10,818 nucleotides of DNA, taken from the NCBI GenBank assembly GCA_046303115.1, contig JBKCGZ010000191.1:1-10818 (forward strand), given 5' to 3'. A model generated the notes under the pieces. It made no database searches. It saw only the letters and a list, made by a program, of their open reading frames with translations, and was not told where the DNA came from. Shown here piece after piece: positions 1 to 7,564 of this stretch (position 1 is the first letter of the stretch; each line of letters opens with the position of its first letter). This DNA is from CAINEC01 sp046303115. GTDB lineage: Bacteria > Bacteroidota > Bacteroidia > AKYH767-A > OLB10. Made by a program: the position numbers and the translations under genes.

Positions 1-152
1 GGATGAATTACCATTGATTGCGTATTAATCAATCCTGTTTTTAATTGTATCGAATATTCTTGAAATGTAAAAGGTATCGCTGTCCAGTTGTTTTGAGAAT
101 AGACATTAGTGATACTATATAAATAGGCAATTAGCCATAAATATCGCTTCAT
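1..152 (-). CDS. Exported protein of unknown function (N-terminal fragment)
   Basis: Reading leftwards from an ATG at 152-150 gives 50 complete codons without a stop before the window edge. The protein begins MKRYLWLIAYLYSITNVYSQ, a convincing signal peptide: a short Lys/Arg n-region, a hydrophobic core, and a likely cleavage after Ser19 (VYS|Q), typical of exported Bacteroidota proteins. The visible mature part (NNWTAIPFTFQEYSIQLKTG and about eleven further residues) matches no family I recognise. It may be a surface or T9SS cargo protein, but the C-terminus that would show this is outside the window. It is separated from the minus-strand gene at 318-1028 by 165 bases containing a terminator-like hairpin, so it is probably transcribed separately. 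I found no good TAnnTTTG box upstream. Confidence 0.7.
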   Translation of the reverse strand, partial: MKRYLWLIAYLYSITNVYSQNNWTAIPFTFQEYSIQLKTGLINTQSMVIH

Positions 153-292
153 ACTTTGCAAATAATTCTTGCAAGGATAGAGTCAGTATAAAGCGAAACA
201 AAACGCTTACATCAAAAGCAACTTTTTAAATGATATGATACTCGTTGGAAATAATTGATAAATGATATTTTACATCTTATCCGATTAAGAAA
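153..292. other. Intergenic spacer, nothing recognised
   Basis: This AT-rich spacer lies between two minus-strand genes. It should contain the promoter of the gene starting at 152. On the minus strand I see no TAnnTTTG element with fewer than two mismatches at a sensible distance, no RNA gene, and no repeat longer than a few bases. Confidence 0.4.
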
Positions 293-318
293 AAATAAAC
301 GGATGTAAATGTTTATTT
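293..318 (-). terminator. AT-rich terminator-like hairpin after the 318-1028 gene
   Basis: Read on the minus strand, AATAAAC (317-311) is followed by a 10-base loop and GTTTATT (300-294), a perfect 7-bp stem. One further A-T pair (318/293) extends it. It is followed on that strand by a short T-rich tract (bases 295-290 are all T on the minus strand, partly within the stem). It starts at the stop codon of the 318-1028 gene, which is where a factor-independent terminator should be. The stem has only one G-C pair, so it would be weak. Confidence 0.4.
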
Positions 319-1028
319 CATCGTTTATGATTCATATAAACGAGATAGTGATCGCGAATAAAGAGTGCAAGTTCATAATCGCTCATGACTTGCATCTGCT
401 GGTCATTTAAATTTAGATAATCAATAAAGTCATTGTATTCACTATCGTGTAATTTAATAAGCTCGGTTAAATTATACAGATAAAGTAAATCTTTCAAAAC
501 GGCTCTTCGATTATCATTATTAATCATTTGGGCGAGCGCACGCTTGCTTTGTTCTCTTTTACTAAAGGATTGGTAAAGTGCTGTTATCGGACTTTCCCAA
601 GCATCTACATCGGTTAGTTTATGATCTCTTTTGTTATAACCAAGTTTTTTGATGTCTTCACTAATTTGGCGTAACTCTCGCTGACGCCTAACCGTAATTT
701 CTGAAAGGTCGTAAGAAAGCCTGTTTAATCCGATACTTATATGTAGTTCGCTTACGGTAGCTGAGTCTTTTAAGCAGACTTTTTTTCTCGCATAACCAAG
801 GGCTGAAATAATTAATGTATCATTTTTATTTATCTGAATCTGAAAACTGTTGTCGTTGCCCCCGAAAATACCAATTTGAGATTGTTGGTTGACAATCATG
901 ACCTGCTGTAATTGCAAATTAGGAAATTCTGCATCATACACTTTCCCATAAACAAAAACGCTTTGACATTTGCCGTTAAAATTCAACAAAGCGAGTAATA
1001 ATAAAGTTAATACAGACTTGAAATTCAT
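318..1028 (-). CDS. Exported carboxypeptidase-regulatory-like domain protein
   Basis: This 236-residue protein starts with a clear signal peptide (MNFKSVLTLLLLALLNFNGK, cleavage probably near Gln22/Ser23). Residues about 24-98 look like a CarboxypepD_reg-like beta-sandwich: FVYGKVYDAE at the start, then a Phe-x-I-x-I strand, DTLIISALGYARKKV, and the closing strand. Such domains are common in envelope proteins of Bacteroidota, including the N-termini of TonB-dependent transporters. Residues about 105-236 are charged and helical, with a DAWESPITALYQSFSKREQ segment and a C-terminal DYELALFIRDHYLVY segment. I associate this arrangement with a conserved but uncharacterised Bacteroidota family. No transmembrane barrel or enzyme motif is present. 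Cys21 is preceded by Lys, so it is not a lipobox. It is divergent from the FIST operon. Role unknown; location probably periplasm or outer membrane. Confidence 0.8.
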   Translation of the reverse strand: MNFKSVLTLLLLALLNFNGKCQSVFVYGKVYDAEFPNLQLQQVMIVNQQSQIGIFGGNDNSFQIQINKNDTLIISALGYARKKVCLKDSATVSELHISIGLNRLSYDLSEITVRRQRELRQISEDIKKLGYNKRDHKLTDVDAWESPITALYQSFSKREQSKRALAQMINNDNRRAVLKDLLYLYNLTELIKLHDSEYNDFIDYLNLNDQQMQVMSDYELALFIRDHYLVYMNHKR

Positions 1029-1086
1029 ATTATGCTAAAGTAAATGATTCATAAATACTATCTGTAAAAGGAAAGTTAAATATCCG

Positions 1087-1159
1087 TGGAAGCCCAACGT
1101 AACTTTTTTTAGTTAAATTCGTTTACTATAACACTTGAAGGGGGCTTCTGATTTTTTTT
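1087..1159 (+). promoter_or_regulatory. Dyad plus T-run: possible attenuator or terminator upstream of FIST gene
   Basis: GAAGCCC (1089-1095) is the exact reverse complement of GGGCTTC (1142-1148). G-U pairs at 1088/1149 and 1087/1150 extend the stem to nine pairs with a 46-base loop. GGGCTTC can alternatively join a local GAAG-GGGG-CTTC hairpin at 1137-1148. A run of eight T (1152-1159) follows. This resembles a terminator or attenuator on the plus strand, 100 bases before the FIST start codon, although no plus-strand gene lies upstream. The long loop in one form and the short stem in the other make it a tentative call. Confidence 0.3.
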
Positions 1160-1206
1160 ACGGTCACGACTGATTTTCGTCATGCACGAGGCAAAGGGTT
1201 GGGAAG

Positions 1207-1214
1207 TACTTTTA
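1207..1214 (+). promoter_or_regulatory. Possible -7 element for the FIST-kinase operon
   Basis: TACTTTTA matches the Bacteroidota -7 consensus TAnnTTTG at all but the last base and lies 45 bases before the FIST start codon. I see no matching TTTG-type -33 element 17-23 bases upstream. If this is the true promoter, the dyad at 1087-1159 would lie outside the transcript. Confidence 0.25.
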
Positions 1215-1259
1215 CAAGAAGATACAAGAATGATTTTTTAATTTTTAAACTATATAACT

Positions 1260-2444
1260 ATGCTTGAATTCTTCTCCGCGAGTGCTCGCGTAATCAACAC
1301 TAAGAGAGGTGTAATGGAATGCCTAGAGGCAGCAATGGAAAACAATTACAAGGATGCCGATTTATTAATCTGGCATGCTTCCATTGGACATGATTTTAAT
1401 GATATTCTTTCTCAGTCGAAAGAGATGGCACCTAATGCCCGAATTGTTGCAGCTTCATGCTGTGGAATTGTCGGTCGCGAAGGTGTTAGTGAGTCGATGA
1501 AAGACATGGCTCTGATGGCTGTAAAAGGGAAAGAATTTGCTATGGCCAACGTCGATGGTATCTACGGACATAACTCTTATGAGAAATGTTTAGAGATGGC
1601 TAAGCAAATGAAAGCGGATAAGCCTGCTATCAATATGATTTATTTTTTAGGGTCAGGTATTGATATTGACAACGATGAATGTATTCGAGCATTTGAAGAA
1701 ATATTCGGAGAAGGTGTAACAATATTTGGCGCTACTTCGTCCGATAACATGAAGGGTTTTATCAGTTATCAAGGAGTAGATGATAAAGTGTATGAGCACG
1801 GTGCCTACGCAATTGGTTTTGCTGATCCTACACTTTCAGTAGATACACAAGCTACTCACGGGTTTGTTGCTGTGGGTGAGCCGTTGGTAGTAACAAAATC
1901 GAGTGGACATATCATTGAGGAATTAAATGGAAAACCAGCTTGGGAGGAGTATTTAACCCGACTGGGTTTACCAATGGATGCAACATGTGGCGATTCAATT
2001 CCTATTGGAGCTTTAGCTGAACAATTATCAGATGAATTAGCAGCAGAATATGGGAACAAGCATATTTTGCGAGTAGTTACCAAGCACGATGGTAGTAAAA
2101 TGCATTATGCTACTACTTGTCCTGTAGGTACACAATTATGGCTTACAGTTCGTGATGAAGATTTGATTTTTAGTGAAATGAATAAAATGGCTGCTGCTAT
2201 GCAAGAGCGCGGCAAAGGTAAAACTCCAGTTGCAGTATTTCATGCGGATTGTTTAGCACGTGGTAGATTTTTATTCAATAGAATTATTAAAGAAGAATTA
2301 GTAAGTAGTATGCAAACACCGTTTTATACAAATGGCGTATGTCCACCATGGTTAGGAATGTATGGGTTCGGTGAATTTGCCCGATTAGGTGGAAAGAATA
2401 CATATCATAACTATACTTCGGCACTTTATGTGATTTACAGATAA
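1260..2444 (+). CDS. FIST-domain signal transduction protein
   Basis: This is a 394-residue soluble protein without signal peptide or membrane segment. Residues about 30-215 fit the FIST N domain: DADLLIWHASIGHD, then ARIVAASCCGIVGREG (a loop with Cys67-Cys68), the IYFLGSGIDI strand and TIFGATSSDNMKG. Residues about 225-385 fit FIST_C, with the family signatures FHADCLARGRFL (326-337), GMYGFGEFA (366-374) and HNYTSALYVI (383-392). FIST domains are inferred sensory modules, thought to bind small ligands and often found with kinases or chemoreceptors; the ligand here is unknown. The length is normal for a stand-alone FIST protein. Only 24 bases separate it from the multi-PAS kinase, so it is very probably co-transcribed and supplies, or modulates, the input signal. 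The ATG at 1260 is chosen because the conserved domain begins soon after it. Confidence 0.93.
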   Translation: MLEFFSASARVINTKRGVMECLEAAMENNYKDADLLIWHASIGHDFNDILSQSKEMAPNARIVAASCCGIVGREGVSESMKDMALMAVKGKEFAMANVDGIYGHNSYEKCLEMAKQMKADKPAINMIYFLGSGIDIDNDECIRAFEEIFGEGVTIFGATSSDNMKGFISYQGVDDKVYEHGAYAIGFADPTLSVDTQATHGFVAVGEPLVVTKSSGHIIEELNGKPAWEEYLTRLGLPMDATCGDSIPIGALAEQLSDELAAEYGNKHILRVVTKHDGSKMHYATTCPVGTQLWLTVRDEDLIFSEMNKMAAAMQERGKGKTPVAVFHADCLARGRFLFNRIIKEELVSSMQTPFYTNGVCPPWLGMYGFGEFARLGGKNTYHNYTSALYVIYR

Positions 2445-2468
2445 AAAGTTTAATTTTTATCATTTTTA

Positions 2469-5405
2469 ATGGAAAATCTTAACGATCCGGAAAAGCTATT
2501 GCAGGATTATCGCGAGTTACAATTAAGAGTAACTCGCTTTTCCTTTGTTGAGCAGCAGCTCATCAATACACGCGACCGTTTAGATCATGAATTAGAGCTA
2601 TATAAACGATTAAATAAATTTAGTTCATTAGCACTTCGCGAAAATACAGAGGAAGATTATTATCGTCTTATTGTAGAAAGTGTAGTAGATGTATTTGAGG
2701 TGGAAGCTTCAACAATTTTTGTTGATTTTGACAAATCGTATCCTCATGAGCCCATTTTTTTAACAGAAGGATTTGATATAAATCAAGCTGAAATTGCATC
2801 GCTAAAATTGGAGATGATAGAGGCTTCTAAAATTTTAGGTTTTAACAAGAGTCACATTCTTGATGAATTTAGTTTAAGAGGTTACAATATATTAAAACGT
2901 TTTTCGGATGCATTGTTTACTGCATTTCAGGATACTGAGTTGGGTATTACAGTCTATATTGCAGGATTGATAACAATTAAAAATGCACCATTGTATCAGA
3001 AATTACAAGCACGACATGAAACGATATTTAGTGTATTTGCTCAGCAGGTGCAAGCCTTAATGTCTAATCGTTTAAAATCTGATAAAATCAAGGAGCAAAT
3101 AATAAAGATTTCCGCTTCTGAAATTGAATTACGAAAATTATCACTTATTGCTACCAAAACAAAAAATAGTGTTGTTATTACAGATAATCAAGGTCGTATT
3201 GAATGGGTGAACGATTCATTTGTCGCAATATCTGGTTATACATTAGATGAAGTAAAAGGCAAAAAACCAAAAGAATTTTTACAACGTGAAGATGTTGACA
3301 AGGAAACAAAAGAGAAATTGTCTATTGCATTAGCAAAGAAGGAAAGCGTTGAAGTAACAATTTCAAATTATAGTAAAGACGGGTCAAAATATTATAATCA
3401 ATTAGTAATTACACCAGTATTTGATGAGCAGGGTAATCATATTAATTTTATTTCCCTTCAAAAGGATATTACCTCAGAAATTAAATATCAAAAGGAGTTG
3501 CTACGAATTAATTCACGATTTGAATTGATTACTTCCAAATCATTAATCGGTATTTGGGAGTTTGATCCAACTAGTAATAAATTGATTTGGAATGATGTTT
3601 TAATTGAGCAATATGGCACCAATCGAACTGCGGTAGGCAATGATTTATTTGATTTCTGGAAGCAATCAATAATCGAATCAGATCGTAAAAGAATTGTTGA
3701 TGAAGTAGATGTGTTTATGCATAGTGGCGATGAAATTATGGAGCAAGAATTCAGTATTATTCGTCAAAATGATCAATCGGTTCGATCTTTAAAATGCTTG
3801 GTAATATCTGAAAGAAATAGTCAGGGGAAATTACTTCGATTGATCGGAACTTCAGTAGATGTTACAGAAAGTAAAGAAGCTGAACGCAAGTTACGTGCGA
3901 GTGAAGAAAAATACCGTGGTATTATTGATAATATGAACCTAGGATTGGTGGAGGTAGATATAAATGGGGAAGTACTATTCACTAATAAGAAATTCCACAA
4001 TTTAACGCTATTAAACGACCCAAGTTCGTTAGTTACAACTGAGAATGTAATTGAAGAGTTAAATAGCAAAGTAAAAAATGGAATAATTAAGTCTTATAAG
4101 CGAATAGAGGAATCTGTTTTCGAAATAGATTTTTTAAAGAGTCCTGGAGAATTAATAAGCTTATTGGTTAGTAATGCTCCGGTGTTTAATCAGGATGGAA
4201 GAATTACTGGCTATATTAGTATTTACCTTGATATTACGGCTGTTAAAAATCTGCAAGTAAATTTAGAAATTGCACTTAAAGAAAGAGATGCATCTTTAGA
4301 CCATGTCAATTCCTTGAAGATGTTTTATGAGAATATCATCAATCAAACTCCGTCTGAAGTAGCTGTTATAAATCCTGATATGAGTGTTGCTCTGCTAAAT
4401 AATCGCTTCATCGAAAATGAAGATTATTTTATGAATGCAGAATCAAAAACACTCTATGATTTAATGAAAGAGTTTCCTAGTGAGCGTGACAGAATTACTT
4501 CGTTGATTAATTATATAAAAGATGCAATTAAGTTAAATCATCTTGTTCAAATGGAAGATGAACGATTAGATGAATATAATGAAACGCAATATATTTTACG
4601 AAGTATTCTTCCACACTCAGATATAAATGGCGAATTAGAATATGTTGTTATTTCAGGCATTGATATTACAGATTTAAAGAAGATTCAACAAGACGTATTA
4701 CATAAAAATGAAGAGCTGAAAAAGATAAATTCTGAGTTGGATAATTTCGTATATAGTGTTTCGCATGATTTACGATCGCCACTTTTATCCATAAAAGGGA
4801 TATTGTCATTAATTATCAATTCGCAAGAAGTCAATGACAAGATAGTTGATTATCTGAAAATGGCTGAATCAACAGCGGTACGACTAGATGGAAGTATTCA
4901 AGAAATTTTAGAATATTCTCGTAATGCCAGAATGGATTTAAAGCCTGAAGAGGTGAACATAACCGAAATGGTGAATGCGATTTATGAAGATTTAAAGTTT
5001 TCTGCGGAGTCTACCATGCAATTTATATCTGAAATTCAAGAGCCTTCCGTAATTATTTCCGATAAGGCTCGTTTAAATGCTTTATTAAAAAATATTATCG
5101 GCAATTCTGTAAAATACAGAAGAACAAATATTGATCATTCATTTGTTAAATTTGAAATGAAACATCAAAGAAATAATGTTGTGATGGAAATATCAGATAA
5201 TGGTATGGGAATCGCCGAAAAGAGTATTTCAAAAATATTTGATATGTTTTATAGAGGGACTAGTTCAAGTATGGGAACTGGACTCGGGCTTTATATTACT
5301 AAAGAAATTTTAAATAAATTAGGCGGCCGTGTTTCTGTTGAATCTAAATTAAATGAAGGAACAAAAATGACAATTACACTACCAATATTAAATAAAGAAC
5401 AATGA
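2469..5405 (+). CDS. Soluble GAF/multi-PAS sensor histidine kinase
   Basis: This 978-residue kinase has no evident membrane segment and is probably cytosolic. In order: an N-terminal coiled coil (about 1-45), a GAF-like domain (about 45-200), a helical linker, PAS1 (about 225-340), PAS2 (350-466), PAS3 (478-598), a divergent PAS4 (618-735), a coiled coil, then a dimerisation domain with H-box VSHDLRSPL (phosphoacceptor His766). The ATP-binding domain shows N-box NIIGNSVKY (Asn879), G1 ISDNGMGI (Asp910) and G2 GTGLGLYI (from Gly936). All catalytic motifs look intact. PAS1 is LOV-like: FLQ with Gln272, Asn300, Asn310 and Gln331 are present, but the cysteine position is Lys268. No fused receiver is present; its partner is surely the receiver gene that overlaps its stop codon by ATGA. 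It follows the FIST gene by 24 bases. The input signal is unknown, with FIST, GAF and four PAS domains available. Confidence 0.95.
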   Translation: MENLNDPEKLLQDYRELQLRVTRFSFVEQQLINTRDRLDHELELYKRLNKFSSLALRENTEEDYYRLIVESVVDVFEVEASTIFVDFDKSYPHEPIFLTEGFDINQAEIASLKLEMIEASKILGFNKSHILDEFSLRGYNILKRFSDALFTAFQDTELGITVYIAGLITIKNAPLYQKLQARHETIFSVFAQQVQALMSNRLKSDKIKEQIIKISASEIELRKLSLIATKTKNSVVITDNQGRIEWVNDSFVAISGYTLDEVKGKKPKEFLQREDVDKETKEKLSIALAKKESVEVTISNYSKDGSKYYNQLVITPVFDEQGNHINFISLQKDITSEIKYQKELLRINSRFELITSKSLIGIWEFDPTSNKLIWNDVLIEQYGTNRTAVGNDLFDFWKQSIIESDRKRIVDEVDVFMHSGDEIMEQEFSIIRQNDQSVRSLKCLVISERNSQGKLLRLIGTSVDVTESKEAERKLRASEEKYRGIIDNMNLGLVEVDINGEVLFTNKKFHNLTLLNDPSSLVTTENVIEELNSKVKNGIIKSYKRIEESVFEIDFLKSPGELISLLVSNAPVFNQDGRITGYISIYLDITAVKNLQVNLEIALKERDASLDHVNSLKMFYENIINQTPSEVAVINPDMSVALLNNRFIENEDYFMNAESKTLYDLMKEFPSERDRITSLINYIKDAIKLNHLVQMEDERLDEYNETQYILRSILPHSDINGELEYVVISGIDITDLKKIQQDVLHKNEELKKINSELDNFVYSVSHDLRSPLLSIKGILSLIINSQEVNDKIVDYLKMAESTAVRLDGSIQEILEYSRNARMDLKPEEVNITEMVNAIYEDLKFSAESTMQFISEIQEPSVIISDKARLNALLKNIIGNSVKYRRTNIDHSFVKFEMKHQRNNVVMEISDNGMGIAEKSISKIFDMFYRGTSSSMGTGLGLYITKEILNKLGGRVSVESKLNEGTKMTITLPILNKEQ

Positions 5406-5797
5406 GAAGATATTTATTAGTAGACGATGATACAATTTTTAACTTCTTACATACAGAAGTTATTAAGACGGTTGATGATTCAGCACAAATAGACTTGTTT
5501 AATTCAAGTATGGAGGGATTGGAGTTTTTAAAGGATGCACTAGAAGATAAACATCCAATGCCCAATTTTTTATTCTTAGATATTCGAATGCCCGAAATGG
5601 ATGGATTTGAATATTTAGATGAATTGATGAAATTTCCAATTGAAAAATTTAAAGATCTTCGAATCTATGTTTTAAGTTCATCTTTAGCTGAACGTGATAA
5701 GGAGAAATCATTATCATATCCTATAGTTACCGGATTCATTGAGAAGACTTTAACAATTGAAAAGTTAAAAGGAATTATCGAAACATATCCGATGTAA
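5402..5797 (+). CDS. Single-domain response regulator (receiver only)
   Basis: This is a 131-residue CheY-like receiver with no DNA-binding or enzymatic output domain. Visible key residues are the acidic cluster Asp8-Asp9-Asp10, phosphoacceptor Asp60 in FLDIRMPEMDGFEYL, the switch Ser92/Ser93 in YVLSSSLAERD, and Lys115 in GFIEKTLT. The cis-proline that usually follows the conserved lysine is replaced by Thr116. Its ATG lies within the kinase stop region (ATGA overlap), indicating translational coupling and making it the cognate acceptor of His766. Without an output domain it must act through protein contacts, for example as a phosphorelay intermediate, a phosphate sink, or an allosteric regulator of FIST or another protein. 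I see no clear terminator after it. Confidence 0.95.
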   Translation: MRRYLLVDDDTIFNFLHTEVIKTVDDSAQIDLFNSSMEGLEFLKDALEDKHPMPNFLFLDIRMPEMDGFEYLDELMKFPIEKFKDLRIYVLSSSLAERDKEKSLSYPIVTGFIEKTLTIEKLKGIIETYPM

Positions 5798-5822
5798 ATG
5801 GCTTTATAATTTAATTTACTAT

Positions 5823-5838
5823 TGTGATATTGGTCACA
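5823..5838. promoter_or_regulatory. CRP/FNR-family type palindromic site (TGTGA-N6-TCACA)
   Basis: TGTGA (5823-5827), six bases, TCACA (5834-5838) is a perfect copy of the inverted half-sites used by Escherichia coli CRP. It lies in the 91-base gap between the receiver gene and the Kelch gene, centred at 5830.5, about 58 bases before the Kelch start codon and about 40 bases before the start point implied by the -7-like box at 5860-5867. That is close to a class II activator position. Bacteroidota encode many CRP/FNR-family regulators whose sites are poorly known, so the binding protein is unassigned. No T-run follows, so it is unlikely to be a terminator. Confidence 0.45.
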
Positions 5839-5859
5839 TTAATTATGAATGTTTACATA

Positions 5860-5867
5860 TAATTTTA
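5860..5867 (+). promoter_or_regulatory. -7-like element for the Kelch/T9SS gene
   Basis: TAATTTTA matches TAnnTTTG except for the final base, 21 bases before the ATG at 5889. No TTTG -33 element is found at the usual spacing, as might be expected for a promoter that depends on an activator at the palindrome upstream. Confidence 0.35.
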
Positions 5868-5888
5868 GCTCCACAAATTAATTAGAAT

Positions 5889-7493
5889 ATGCTAAAATTT
5901 ATTTTTAATGTAGCTTGTATTGGATTGTTATCAATTACCAGTAGCTTATCTCAATCATTACCTTTTCAAATATCGATTGAACCATTATCAATACCAAATG
6001 TTGGTGGATTACAATCTTTTGCCTTCGGTCAACACGATGGTAAATGGTTGATTGTTGGAGGTCGCTTGGATGGATTGCATCGACGACAACCGTTTGCTTC
6101 TTTTGATATTGCTGGTAACAATAATCGGTTAATTGTAATCGACCCTTTGAATCAAAATCAATGGTCTGCTTTAATTGACACACTCCCTGTATCAATTAAA
6201 GAGCAGCTTTCTTCAACAAACATGGAGTTTCATCAAGAGGGTGATTTTCTTTATTTAGTGGGTGGTTATGGTTATAATGTTACTACTGCAAGTCGTAAAA
6301 CCTTCGATCAATTTACTGCTATTGATGTTCCTCAAGTAATTAGTGCTGTTATAAATAATACACCCATTTCGCCATCTATACGTCAAATTTCTGATCCTAA
6401 ATTTGCAGTGACTGGTGGTCATTTAAAAAAGATCAATCAATCGTACTATTTAATTGGAGGCAATAAATTCGATGGCGATTATAATCCTATGGGACATGCA
6501 ACTTATACACAGCAATATACCAATGCGATAAGAAAATTCGATTTGTCGGATGATGGAACTAATTTATCAGTGATTCATTATCCTGAAATAAACGATTCAA
6601 TTAATTTACATAGACGTGATTATAATGCAGTGCAACAAATTTTACCCACTGGAGCGGAAGCAATATCCATTTTTTCTGGAGTGTTTCAGCCAAATATTGA
6701 TTTGCCTTATTTAAATTCTATTTTAGTTGATAGTTTGAATTATTACGTAAACAATAGTTTTCAGCAGCACTACAATCATTATCATTGTGCAGTTCTTCCT
6801 GTTTTTTCAGAATCATCAAAACTAATGAGCACAGTTTTTTTTGGAGGAATAGCTCAATTTTATGATAGTCTTGGAATTATGGTACAAGATAATAATGTTC
6901 CATTTGTGAAAACAATTGCAATGATCAATCGCGACTCGCTAGGTATAATGACCGAATTAAAAATGCCTAACGAAATGCCTGGTTATTTTGGGGCTGGTTC
7001 TGAATTTATTCCCATTAATACGATATCTCATTTTGAAAACGATGTAATCAAATTTGATAGTTTAATTGCAGACACAACTTTGGTAGGTTATATTTATGGT
7101 GGCATTAATAGTACTGCCTCAAATATTTTTTTTACTAATACTGGAAATCAAAGTATAGCGAGTAGTCAAATTTATAAAGTTAACATCATTAAAGGGGTGC
7201 AAACCGAAATTAATGAAAATGTTCGGGCAGATGGTTTTTTAATGGACATCTATCCAAATCCTAATACCGGTGATTTTAAAATTAAATTCGAATTAAAGGA
7301 AGTCGAAGTTTTACAACTAAGTATTTATCATCTAGACGGAAGATTAATCAAAACAAAAGTCCTTAAGAATTTAGAAATCGGCGAAAACACAATTGATGTT
7401 AGCTTAAATGATAATGTAAAATCAAGTAGTTATTTGATTAAAATAGAATCTCCAAAATATTCTCAGCAACGTATTATTGTTGTTGAAGATTAA
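5889..7493 (+). CDS. Secreted Kelch-type beta-propeller with T9SS sorting domain
   Basis: This 534-residue protein has a signal peptide (MLKFIFNVACIGLLSITSSL, cleavage near residues 20-23). The body shows spaced hydrophobic-Gly-Gly strands typical of Kelch/galactose-oxidase propellers: WLIVGGRLDG (GG57-58), LYLVGGYGYN (125-126), FAVTGGHLKK (176-177), YYLIGGNKFD (190-191), VFFGGIAQF (319-320) and YIYGGINSTA (404-405). The segment LDGLHRRQPFASFD is one I associate with a conserved Bacteroidota surface family. Residues about 452-534 form a type A T9SS C-terminal domain beginning DIYPNPNTGDFKI and ending with strands around YLIKIESPKYSQQRIIVVED, so it should cross the outer membrane by T9SS and be attached to the surface or released. 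No catalytic centre is identifiable. It follows the receiver gene by 91 bases, with its own candidate promoter and CRP-type site. Molecular function unknown. Confidence 0.9.
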   Translation: MLKFIFNVACIGLLSITSSLSQSLPFQISIEPLSIPNVGGLQSFAFGQHDGKWLIVGGRLDGLHRRQPFASFDIAGNNNRLIVIDPLNQNQWSALIDTLPVSIKEQLSSTNMEFHQEGDFLYLVGGYGYNVTTASRKTFDQFTAIDVPQVISAVINNTPISPSIRQISDPKFAVTGGHLKKINQSYYLIGGNKFDGDYNPMGHATYTQQYTNAIRKFDLSDDGTNLSVIHYPEINDSINLHRRDYNAVQQILPTGAEAISIFSGVFQPNIDLPYLNSILVDSLNYYVNNSFQQHYNHYHCAVLPVFSESSKLMSTVFFGGIAQFYDSLGIMVQDNNVPFVKTIAMINRDSLGIMTELKMPNEMPGYFGAGSEFIPINTISHFENDVIKFDSLIADTTLVGYIYGGINSTASNIFFTNTGNQSIASSQIYKVNIIKGVQTEINENVRADGFLMDIYPNPNTGDFKIKFELKEVEVLQLSIYHLDGRLIKTKVLKNLEIGENTIDVSLNDNVKSSSYLIKIESPKYSQQRIIVVED

Positions 7494-7564
7494 TTTATGA
7501 TATAATAATCCTTTATAACACAAACATGGTTTTTATTGTAATACCTGAAGCACTATATTATTTT

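Noticed and set aside
966..968. Cys21 in the 318-1028 protein as a lipoprotein anchor
   Set aside because: The residues before it are Asn-Gly-Lys; a lipobox needs a small residue directly before the Cys, so ordinary signal peptidase cleavage is more likely.
1856..2083. Minus-strand open frame of 75 codons inside the FIST gene
   Set aside because: It lies wholly within strongly supported FIST coding sequence, has no family resemblance and no promoter-like sequence.
3821..4069. Minus-strand open frame of 82 codons inside the kinase gene
   Set aside because: It is antisense to PAS coding sequence, with a low-complexity Ser/Asn/Leu composition expected from reversed coding DNA.
5374..5565. Minus-strand open frame across the kinase/receiver junction
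   Set aside because: It overlaps two genes with intact catalytic motifs, and its hydrophobic C-terminus is a by-product of antisense AT-rich DNA.
5823..5838. The TGTGA/TCACA dyad as a terminator for the receiver gene
   Set aside because: The stem is only five base pairs and no T-run follows; the exact CRP half-sites and promoter spacing fit a regulatory site better.
5935..6195. Minus-strand open frame of 86 codons inside the Kelch gene
   Set aside because: The frame is antisense to Kelch strands, and its protein has no recognisable features.
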